Origin: Galaxea fascicularis | Lineage: Eukaryota; Cnidaria; Anthozoa; Scleractinia; Euphylliidae | DNA: 64,000 nt | Assembly (NCBI GenBank): GCA_948470475.1 | Contig: OX419347.1 | Location: 2,407,572 to 2,471,571 of the forward strand | Direction of reading: 5' to 3' | Part shown: positions 11,601 to 23,600 of the stretch, in pieces | How the letters are laid out: each line of letters starts with the position of its first letter | How positions within the stretch are numbered: position 1 is the first letter of the stretch | Program-made: the position numbers and the translations under genes | The notes under the pieces: model-generated | What the model saw: the letters and a program-made list of their open reading frames with translations, nothing else | What the model was told of the DNA's origin: nothing | Database searches by the model: none

Positions 11601-14600
11601 CCTATACGCCTTCTAGCTTTCTTGGACTATGAACACACAGCTATAATTATTTAAAGTTATTTAACAGCACGGTGTTCGGGCTGATTTATATTGGTTACTT
11701 TATACCACTCATTCTACTTTACTGGATCATAAGGAAAAGTGTCCGTTATCATTTTAAAAAGACAACAATAACAATGCACAGAGCATGGGCTGTACGAACC
11801 ATTGCCGTCGACCCTCCTCCTGGAGTAAACTGCCACTTCGCATAATGTCAGATCTTTGTTACCAGGAATTCGAATGTACACATACCGACCAACAATACGA
11901 GGAACACAGTATATTGACTTGCGCTCTCCATTGTTTAGACTGTGAAGAATTCCACATTTAGTGTTGGACGTACCACCATTGAGGTCGTCAACATCACCTG
12001 TTGATAAACCATTTAATCTTGTGAGAAGATTGAACAAACAATCGCCTCCTGTTTCTCAATTTCGAGGAAACGAATTCTTAAGCGACTGAGTTTAACTCAG
12101 CAGTGTCTTTAGCCTGTATCGATTAGTCTTCCTGGTAAAAGTCAAAGTACATATGTCTTTATATTTCTTATTTTGTCCGACATGAATAGTAAATGCTTTG
12201 AGTCCCAAAGTTTGCTCAGTATAAATAAATGTATATAAACGTAGCAACGGTTTGGCTCCAATGATAATCCAGGTGTAAGTAGTATGGCAGCCTAATCGAT
12301 GATTCAAGACCAACAACATTGATCCGGCGATGGGGTCTTTCTACTGTGGTTGTCCTCGTGAGAATAAGTTTTTAGTATATTTATATTTAGGATATAGTTT
12401 GAATCAAGTAGTAGCACCAAAGAAAAAACGAAAACTCACCGATCCATCCTTCAAATCCTTTCAAACGATCTCCACAGGTGCCAGCGCAATCTCTGTTAAC
12501 AACAAAGACTTCGCCCACAACAAGAGAGGATCCCAGATCCACTCTCCACCAAGGATTAGTTTCTATATTAGTGTGAGTACAGCTGCTATGGTCCCAGTTC
12601 GTTGAAGGGTTTCCATCCACTGCTCGTGATGATACCCCACTATGACCTGTAGAAGACTGTCTGGTCTGCTTATTGAGAGCTAGGTTCTTTCCTAGAAATG
12701 AGGAAAAATTGCGAAGTAGACTGAGTGATCGCAAATCGCTCATCCTAAAAGCGCTCAGAGGTGCCTTATCAAAGGGTGTCAAAAGACTAGAGCCAACAGC
12801 AAATCAAACACATCACCAAATCACATCAACAAACAACTCTTTTAGTGGTTTGTTCATTGTAAACGTTAAGCCAACGTTACGCCAAGGAAAAGGAAATGAC
12901 GCTTTTGAGAATTTCCGAGACATCGACCTTTACATTATTTGCTTTTAAAAGTCGATCTCAACTTGATTCATTTTATGGTAAATTGTATTAGGAGCAGCAA
13001 AAAGTTTATCTTTGTTGTTGACTTCCTTCACTCTCAGAATCTGAGGGTTTCATCCTGTTTCTATAGTAGATGGAGAAAATAAATATTAATCTCCACCAGG
13101 TGTTACGTTCATCGAACAAAATGCAACTGTTCGCCTAGAACAGTTATCCTTCCGTTGCAAAATTCTTATTTTAAGACAAATAAACCAACAAGACTTACTG
13201 GGCGTAGAGTAGACTTCAACCTCGCAAAGTGTCAATACTTTGCTATTTCCGGGTATTCTGATGTACACATATCTGCCGTATATCAATGGATCGCAATAAA
13301 ACGACATTGTTTGCCCTGAAGGAACTTGTAGGTTATTTCGGCAAAGTTGATTTGATGAACCTCCTCCACTTGTTGAATTACCTAAAGAAATTTTACTTTC
13401 GAATCAGGTTTCAAACTCTGAGTAGCTTAGAAAATTAAAGGAGCTCTGTCATGCTATTTCGGTCCGCTTTAAAGAAGGGAAACCCAAAATAATGAAGCAG
13501 TTTATTCAAAAAGGACTGTGTTACTGCATTGAGACTTAATGCTTTCTTCTTCCGTTACGGATGGAATGGATGGAAATGGATTCCATTTTGAAACATTTAG
13601 GCTAATTAAATTTTGAACCATGGCCAAAAACGTACTAAGGATGACTTTTCGTACAAAAAATCGATTGATATATTTTTCCAACATTTCCAGGGATCTTTCA
13701 GCATGAGTAAAGGTCATTAAGTAGTATTTCTGTGTAGTTTTCGGCGGAAAACAGCAAAAACCCATAACAGAGCCCCTAATTTAAAGCAAAATAGGCAAAT
13801 TTATTTTAGGTATATCATTGTCTAAAGATCGATATTAGTGCTTGACAACGAGGAATGTCTGTGGTCTTCCACGTCTAGAAGCCATGCGAAAATTTACTAT
13901 AATATGATTTTAAAGCTGGAAAGCAAGATACGGTTCCCTTGTACTTAGGGGCGTACAGAATAGGCAAACTGCCCTTCCCTCGTAGTTCTTAGGCGCGGAG
14001 TAGATGACGCGTTAATAAATAACACTTATGCCGATAAGAGGTTAAACTTGAGACATTTGGAGTTGTTGATAAGACTCTTAGGAGTGTAGGACCAACAATG
14101 GCTAAGTGCAGATGGAAGCTATTGAGTACACACCCTTTTTGTAGCATTGTGTTTCACTTATTGAAAGCCACCATTTCTACCGCGTTGAAAACTACTGACA
14201 CCAGCGTTCTTGTGTTATAAAGGGAAGTATAAAGATCCCATAGTGTACCCATCAGTTAGATTTTTGTAGGCCTGTAGGTTTGTTAACAACTTTAGTTTGC
14301 TTTTATTGTTACACACTGTAACACCGACTTACCTATCCTGATTTCAAATGCACTCAAACGAGATCCGCAGCCACCACCACAAGCTCTGTTAACAATACGG
14401 ACTTCACCTACAGCAACAGATGACCCCAGGTCCACTCTCCACCAAGGATCAGTTGTTGTTTTTGTATGTGTACAGCTGCTTTGTTCCCAGACTGTTGAGG
14501 TTCCCCCATCCACCGCTCGTGATGCCACTCCACCAGCATCAGTATCAGTCTGATTAGTGGGCTGATTGAGAGCTAGGTTTCCTACGAATAGGATTCAATA

Positions 14601-17600
14601 ATGCCAAAGTATGTGTGATTAATTCCTGGGAGCAGCCACAAAAAAGAAGTAGGAGCAGAAGGAGGAGGAGGAGGAGAATAGCAACAACAAACAAAACTTC
14701 GTCACAACGAAGAAGTAGACAAAGAAACTTGCTAAGTCGGCCCCTTCGCTGACTACAATACGCCAGTCAATACTATAAGGCTTATAGTAGTTAGTGATAA
14801 CAAATTAGCTTGCCGACGCGATACCTACCACGTGATTGTTTAACGCCAAAAAGCTGAAGTTTTAAGCAAGGGAGCCCGTGAAACGTTTTTACGAGCAATC
14901 GAACTTTTTGACAAACCATACCGGAGTACAAGTCTTCTTTGACGACGGTGGCGCTGTCGTAGTTCCCGAGAAAAGTCTAATGATAAAATAACAAACGTAT
15001 CCTCATTCAACAGACACAATATTCGTTCCGCATTTGCTAATTTATTACTGGACACCTTACCTATCTTTAATTTCTACATCGAAAAGTTGAAAATAAACTT
15101 TTATCGTTGGAAACGTTTTGTTAGGAACGTTTTTTGGGTGTTAGTGACCAAAAAATAGTGTAAAATCTCTGTAGTAGTTGTAGAAAGGCTTTCATGGAAA
15201 TGGCATGTATCAAGAAACAAATAGGCAAAATCGTCCCAGTTGTTTTATAAAATGGAGCAAAACGATGTTCAGGAACTGACTGAACTTTGATAACTATTTT
15301 GGGAGGTTTTGACCAGACCAGAATCATTCCAGGTCGGGATGATGACAACCTTCATCTTTCTTCTTGGTGACTTCTTCAGTTATTTCAGGTGTCTGAGAAA
15401 AAAGAGTTCGCTGCCTGTGTGACAGAACAAAACCCAAGCCGGCAAAACCAACTTCGGTGATCATTGCATTTTTTAATCGAACGACTCATCGAGTGTTTCC
15501 TGAATTTCACTTACCCGTTGTTGGTCTTCCTCTTTATAGTCCGTCCAGGTTGTCCCATCCGCAGACGTCTCCAAAGTGAAGAATTCTACCCAGTACTCAC
15601 CATGGGGGTCCCCCCGAGTTGACAAAGCACAGATCACAAACACGTCTCCTAAGTCGATTTCCAAATAAGGTGAGGTGTCATTAAGGGAGGCGCACCATGG
15701 AAAGTCTACCGCGTAGGACATGACGCTGTGAGAGGACGAAGTACTGCTGTTGAACTGGGAGGATGACATGACCATGTCGGGAGTCAATCCAGTTTCAGGG
15801 CCCAGAATCTTCTCCTCGCAAGTCACTGACCAAAAAAAAACAATACAACATTCAGAATGAATGTTCATTTCGCTAAGGAAAATTAATGTGTATCTTCACT
15901 CAGTAACTCTCGGATGTATCCACATGGTTTCTAAGTGAGAAAACGAAAAATCCTGATGGGCTGAGAACTTTTCTTTGCCTTAACCCTTTGAACCCTAGAA
16001 GTGATCAGCATCGAATTTCTCCTTGTAGTGTTAATACTTTATAAAACAGAGCGGTCACGAGAATTAAGGACAGGATCACACATTATGAATTTGCTTGATA
16101 TTTTAACAACTTCTCCCCACTACTTCTTTAGAAAATGTATAGCGGCAGCAAATGAGAATTCGAATTTTGATATTAGAGTTTAAAGTGTTAATATGGAAAA
16201 TAACATCAACATTATTTACCAAAAACACCTTAAAGGAATAATCGAGCACTTGGAGAATTAGATAAACTGCTGTGAAGCTGTATTTTGACTTGTGTGAGCA
16301 CAATACAAAAATGTCGCAGTCAAAGCTCGCACGCAAGGCAGCGTGTGGTTTAGCCTTTCTGTCAATGTATTTTAACTCAGCAACCGCTATTTCTTTTCAC
16401 GTTGTCAACATTCCTGTGCCGACTTGTCGGTATTATGGAACTTGCTTGGTCATCCACACCAGTAAGAAGTATATTGATGGGCGCCTTGTTCAATAATGAT
16501 ATCTCGGCTCTGTTTAATCTAAGCATGATCAATAAATACCTACCAGTTCTCGCTGTTCTCAAGTTTACAGTAGAGCTCCAAAGACCAAATCCAAGCGCAC
16601 TGATCGCTCGAACTTTGACCATGTACCTTGTATTCCGTGTCAGGTTATCAAGGACAAGTGTATCATTCTTAGTGGCATTGACAAAGTTGGCAGAGTTGGG
16701 GTTGCTTTCTTTGGCATACCAGACTTGATACCCAGCTATGACAACCTCATCAGCCCCTCCCGCCAGCAGCTTCTGCCATCTTATAACAGCAGATGTGCCA
16801 AGAATGGTGTCCACTGTTATTTGTTTAACTGCGTCCGGAATACCTACAGCCAGTGAAAACCAAAATTAACAACAAACGTTCATAAATAACATTATACTTG
16901 TACATTTGCAGAGAAATTACTAAATTTCATTGAACACTGTAGTCCTTTACCATGATGGCAGTTCATTATACCACCCTTTCAATCGTGGTCTACTGAGGTG
17001 GATACGTGGTTGTTGTTAAGTAAACCTGGCCAAATAAACGCTTCTTAGAACAGTTCTTTCATGTGATAACTTCCACATTATTGTTATGCAAAGGTTTGCT
17101 GTTACTGTCGCTATCACTATTACGGTCCTTAGAATCTGACTGCAGGAGAATACCAGGGGGAGTCCCTTGAGCTCCTCCCTGCCCCTCACCTTGCTACGGG
17201 CCTGCATAAAAACTTTTCACCTGCCACATCACTTCATTTAGGTCAAAAAGTGTATAAGAAAACAATGAGATGGTACTTTCGCATAGGCCGGGTTTGATTT
17301 GCACTCCATGCTTGGTTAAATTTTGCAAGACCGGTCTTAAATTTTAAGAACTAAGGCCCAGTTCATACGTCGTGCTACTGCCGTGCCGAACTAAATTCAA
17401 GAATTAAGTTCGACAAAAGCACGGCAGAAGCACGACGTCTGAATCACACTTTTGAATTAAGTTCGGCAAAGCAATTAAGTTCGACAAGCTCTGTCGTGCT
17501 ACACGACTCTGGCACGGCAGCGATTCAAACGTCGTGCTTCTGCCGTGCCAAACAAAATTCATAAATTATATTAATGTATTTTGGGGGATTAATGTATTTT

Positions 17601-20600
17601 GGCGGGATTTGTTTCATTACCGCTGACTTATTGTTGCGTGGCTTCAGTAATCCTGAATTTGGCAAGACGTCTGAATCAAAGTCGTGTTTCTGCCGTGCTA
17701 CAGTTGAACCTAATTGCAATTAAGTTCGGCACGGCAGAAGCACGACGTCTGAACTGGGCCTAACAAAAACTTACGAAGTTTTACGGTAACAACAGCTGTT
17801 TGGTAGGTCGGTTCTAGGCGCAGAGCCAGTGACGAGTAAAACGCAAGGCAGACGAATGTTTTCTGACAGTCTACTGTCCGTGATACTACACTTTCTCTGG
17901 TGCAGTTGTATGATGACACGATGTCTTCAGCTTCTGTGAAGTTGACTCTCAGTGTGGACAAAAAGAACTTTCCCTGTGTTGATACAGCAGAGGATAAAGT
18001 GCTGAATTCGTTTCCGTCTTTTGCCCAACGAAAAACTATCATCATTCCATCAACCCCGGACGAAGCATTACACTGCAGATTTGCAAAACTTCCTTTCGCT
18101 GGTTGAAGATTAGCGTCTTGGAAATTATTGATTGTTGGCTTGGGAACTGAAAATAGATGAGAACAAAAAGGCAAGACTGAGTAAAAAGAACCTTCTTGCT
18201 GTCCAGAACTAAATATACATATACCCAGTAAAAAATGAATGCGCTCTTTCTTAACTTGTCAATCAAAACACTGTATTCTACAGCTCACCTTTCAAAAGCA
18301 GGCCGCATCCGTATAGTTCAAGACGCAGGCAAACAGAGGTTTTCCATGACAAGGGGACGATCCGCACAACCCTGGTTTCCACGGGGTCGCTAAACCAGTT
18401 AACATACAGTAGATTCCGATTATGATTTCCTTGGAAACTCTAAAACATTAACAAGATGGGATGCGGTTTTATAGAAATTTAACTTCCAACTTAGAGACAA
18501 GTAAGGTGTCTAAAACTTAATAGTAAAATCTTGAGTTTCATCATTCAAACGAAAGCTATTAAGTGATACATTTACTTCTTGCTGCTTCAATAGAGTATTA
18601 AAGTGTGACGTCACAAAAATGAAATTTCTGAAATTATGGGATTTGTCAGGATATTCTGAAAGAACAATATCCAAGAGGCCTACTTGCCAAAAATGAGCAT
18701 TTGGGGGCAGATTGTCTCTGAGATCGTAGCCCAGTTATGCTTACAAAATTCCATACAAACCCTTGTAAATTTTTTTTGGGTCGACCCAAAAAAAATTTAG
18801 AAGGGTTTGTATGGAATTTTGTAAGCATAACTGGGCTACGATCTCAGAGACAATCTGTCCCCAAATGCTCATTTTTGGCAAGCAGGCCTCTTGGACATTG
18901 CTCTTTCAGAATATCCTGACAAATCCCATAATTTCAGAAATTTCATTTTTATGACGTCATCACTTTAGTACTCTATTGCCCCTCCCATTTATAACTGTGT
19001 CCCCTGAAATCAAAGCTATTGAGTTGTGCCTAATGTGGACTTTACACTAGCTTGGTGTTGTTTGTCATTCCTCAAACGGTGACCTTAGGGATAAAATGCT
19101 TGGGCGTGAAAAGATATGAAGCTTCACAAACAGAAAACTGCGAGAATGAAAGTCAGACTTGTATAGCATAGTACGTCTCCAACTATTTCCTTTGATTCCC
19201 GAAAAAAAGAACTATTACGAAACCATTTTAATTTGTAACCTCAAATAACGTCAAAATGAAGCCATTTTCACCATACTGCCATCGCATCACTCACCAGGTA
19301 TCTAAACAATCTGGTGTAAGAGTGCGCTCCAAACTGTACCATGTATCTGGTGACCCACTTATCAACTGAAGGATCTCCCTGAGTGGCTATCCCGGTGATA
19401 GCCGTTGTTTCTCCAAGATCAACTTGTAAATATTCTGAGGAGGAAGCTACAGAGCTGCACCATGATGAACTAGAATAAAGGCGACTAAAGTTTGCGGCGT
19501 GGTTGGGGTCGACTTTAGATGATGCACTTAACTGAGAGTATTGAATACGCCTGTCTTCTAATCCCAGCGGTGACTGGCATCCTGAGGAAAGGTAATGACG
19601 TGACTGATAAATGAGAAAACTGCGTTGACTATACGGCAAACACGGACGAATGGAAGATACGGAGCGACAATTTGAAGCTTAAGTACCTTTGAAATTTCGA
19701 AATAAATTACATAACCGATCAAAAATGCCGAACCTACCTTCAGGAAATCCGTAAACTTCAACTCTTAAGGCTCTGTGACGGCTGAATGCCATCGGGTAAA
19801 AACGTATAAATTTGGCAAACGTTGGATGGAGGTCGTTTCTTATGATGCTTATCCTATCATTATTACCATCGAAAACCTAAAATAAAAGATATCGTCACTA
19901 CGAGAAAAAATATTCTTCACCGTAACAGTAGTTAATAGGTTTGAGTTAGCCAAAACTGTTGTCCAGTAAGGGTGCATTTACTGCGCCGTACAAGGTCGTT
20001 GTAACCTTGAGTATTTAGAAGGATTCCCAAAAAAAGTAGATAAATATTGTAGTTTGACCATACCAATAAAACCTACTTTCTCGTGCGGACGTCTCTGTCA
20101 AAACTTCTTATAAATTGTTTATCTCAGCCCAAGCAATTTTTTAAAGGCTTTTTTTTAAATAAGAGGACGTTACAAGAGAGCTCAATATCGACTTAAAAAT
20201 ATCACTACAAAAGTGCGGTGATATCACCTTGTCAGCGTTATTTTCAGCATAAGTGGTCCAGTTTGAATTGTCCAGTGAGGTCTTTATCTTGTACGTAGTT
20301 GTCCATTTATCTGCCTTAGGAAAGCCTTGTGTTGCTACACTACAGACGGCATACACAGATCCCAGGTCGATTTGCAGAAAGTCATCAGCGTTTGTAGTGC
20401 TGGGAACCCAAGCGACGCTTCCTTTCAGACGTCCTGAAGACGGAGATTTGTTCACTCCGTTTGAAGAAGCTGTAAATCTGTAATCAGGAATTTTGGAACC
20501 GTCTTCTAATCCTACTGGCTGATTATTGCACGCTAAAAATATGAAGGAAAGTATTTCAACGAATGTTCAAAAAACCCATCAAGCCATTTCTGATACAAAA

Positions 20601-23600
20601 TTACAATCTTGGTCAAATTTGAACTCCCGTCTCCTCCACCCCCTCACCCCCCATTGCTATAAGCATGAATAGGCCATTTCCGAGTTCATGTCTGCCTCCT
20701 CTTCAAAGCGAGTCTAAGTGCGAAGTTTTTGTTATGAAAATTAGTTTTCATTCATATGTAAAGTAGAACTAATTACCATCACATCATTGATTTGGAGGAA
20801 GGGCGGGGGGGGGGGGGGGGGGTGAGGATTATTTCTCTTTTCATTCTGTCCAACATTGTAGGGGCACAACTCGGTTTCTTTGACTACTAACACAGCTATA
20901 TAAGAATGCCATTTGGGCTTATTTCACCATTCTCCTTTATTTTACTCAAATAGATCATAGGAAAAAAACCTTTTACCTACTATCATTTTAAGAGACAACA
21001 ACTATGCACAAAGTATGGCTGTACAAACCATTGCCGTCGACCTTCCTCCTGGAGTAAACTTCCACTTCGCATAATGTCAGAACTTTGTTGTTACCAGGAA
21101 TTCGAATGTAGACATACCGACCCACAATTCGAGGCACACAATATATTGACTTGCTCTTTCCATTGGCTATACTGTGAAGATTTCCACATTGACTGTTTGA
21201 AGTACCACCATTGTTTTCTCTTACATTACCTGTTCAAAGACAGCATTTTAATAACGCAAATCAGGATGAGCTAACGTATGAAGAAGAGGAGATCCCATCC
21301 ACACTATCCTTACGGGCAGCAATTATTTACACAAAGTGCATGACGGGGAGATTCCTTAAAGTAAAAGAAAAAATGACCGTGCGTGGTACATTCGTCTGTG
21401 TAACTATTAATGACGATGTCGATGATCTTAGTTAGCAATGGCAGTGGTGGCGGAAGCGATGGTGATGGCGATGGAGATGGAGATGGAGATGGGGATGGGG
21501 ATGGTGATGGTGATGATGATGGTGACGGCGGCTAAGCCTTCGACGACGATTGTGGTTGTGGCAATAGTGATCTTGATTTCAAATATATTCGTACACGATG
21601 CGCATTCCTGGTTATTTTCAGAAAATGACTTAAGCTACCGGATCAGACGCAGCATTTTTCATAAACCAGAGTCGAACGCTGATATACGACCGCCCCGTTA
21701 ATACGACCACCCCGTTATTACCACCTCCTATTTTCGCGGCCCGAATTGCAAAAGCGCACTTATTTTCTTCTTTAAAAACCTCGTTAATCCAGTCATCCCG
21801 TTAATACAGTGCAACCCCGTTATTACATCCACCGTCGGGCCGTGAGAATCAGGTCGAAACTGGAGGTCGTAATAATGGGGTGGACGTATCAACGGGGCGG
21901 TCGTATGACGGGGTTCGACTGTACGACCTAATTTTCACGGCCCGACGGTGGTCGAATTAACGGGGTTGCACTGTACTTGTATTTAATTGCTCTCATCGTT
22001 ACACCAACCTTACCTATCCTGATTTCAAATGAACTCAAACGCGATGCACAGTCACCATCACAAGCTCTGTTAAAAATACGGACTTCGCCTACAGCAACAG
22101 AGAATCCCAGGTCCACTCTCCACCAAGGATCAGTAGTTGTTGTAGTATGTGTACAGCTTCCCTGGGTGTAATCGGTTGAGGTTCCCCCATCCACCGCTCG
22201 TGACGCCACTCCACCAAAAGCAGTACTAATCTGCTCAGTAGGCTGATTGAGAGCCAGGTTTCCTACAAATAAGATACAAACTATTTAAACTAACACTAAA
22301 AAATGCAAAAGCATGTGTGATCAAATGCTGGGAGCAGCCACAAAGAAGAAGCGGGAGCAGAAGGAAGAGGAGGAGGAGGAGGAGGTTGTAGTATGTGTAC
22401 AGCTGCTATCGCCCCATACTGTTGAAGCTGTTCCATCCACTGCTTGTGATCCCGCTCCACCAGCATCAGGGTCAATCTGGTGAGCAAGGTGTTTAAGGGC
22501 CAGGTCTGAAGAGACACGTAACAGCCAGACGAAAGGTTCAATTTGTGTGCACATATTTCGGTAACAAAGGCAGTGGAGAGCTTTTTTAAGTAAAAAATGT
22601 AACGCAGAAAGTATTCATATATTGACAGTAGGGCACTTACACTATGCAATCTGCTACTCACGTTACTATGCTGAAACAATGGTAGTAACTGTGAACTAAT
22701 TAAATTTTGAAACTATTTCGAGTATTTCGTTATCAAGAAGGCCTCCCTCTCGAAACTTCGTCTCTTGAATTGATCAATTGTGGCCACGTTGCCTTAATCC
22801 TTTGAACCGTAATTCCCATATGTTGCCCCTACACATTTCCTTTAGAATTGGTGGGGAGGAGCTGTTAAAATACAAGGAAAGTTAATGTGTGATCCTGTCC
22901 TCAATTCTCATGACCACTCTGTTTTATAAAGTGTTGATATTAGAAGGAGAAATTTGATGCTGATCACTCTTAGGGTTAAACCAACACGAATCAGTATTTC
23001 AGTTTCTTTAGAAACTAACCGACCCACATGTTTGTGTGTGTTTTATTGTGTATGTTTCTTGGTGTGTTTATGTTTCACTTCTTGAGTCTTTTGTACTCTG
23101 ATCCATTTTATTAATCTATCCAGTTTATATCCCACAAATATTCTGGCATTTTTAACTCTAAGTAGTTATTTCTGAAGGTCCGTACATTTTCCTATTTATT
23201 AGTTAACAAAATGTTCTATTACCAATAAGATAACTCAAAGATGCAAATAAAGACATTGCTGTTGTTGTTCTTGTTATCCGTGTCAGCAAATTCAGTTGAC
23301 TCCTCTAAGATGGAACCTTAAACCAGTTAAGTGCATTTCATTATTGCTCCCAGAATTTGAGTGTAAGCTGTAGTTTAGGATAGCTAGATTGCTTGTAATA
23401 AGTCATGGGAACATTCTCGTCTCCCCACTATCTCTCTGTCGAAGTTAAGACTTCTTGACTCGCAGTCAAAGACAGCCGCCAAGTGTTCCCGTCGTTAACG
23501 GACTGATGAATTTATTAACACAAAATTGTTTCTGTTCGTGGATTCAATTGCACGTTCATGAAATAAATATTCAAAACTTAAATGTTTACTGGATTAATGA

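Larger units (their letters stand above)
21029..22262 (-). other. FTP domain 2, two exons
   Basis: Exons 22,014-22,262 and 21,029-21,229, both phase 1 to 1. It shows GNLALNQPT, ASRAVDGGTST, SCTHT, DPWWRVDLG and FNRACDGDCASR, then SQCGN, YCVPRIVGRYVYIRIPG and LTLCEVEVYSRR. The sugar-site segment differs from FTP-1: RGDCCADR has become RACDGDCASR, so the Asp and the adjacent Cys pair are not in the standard arrangement. Fucose binding is uncertain. Confidence 0.86.

Noticed and set aside
18646..18919. Two 60-residue ORFs, one on each strand, with almost the same sequence
   Set aside because: Both arise from the arms of one palindrome. No family match and no gene context.
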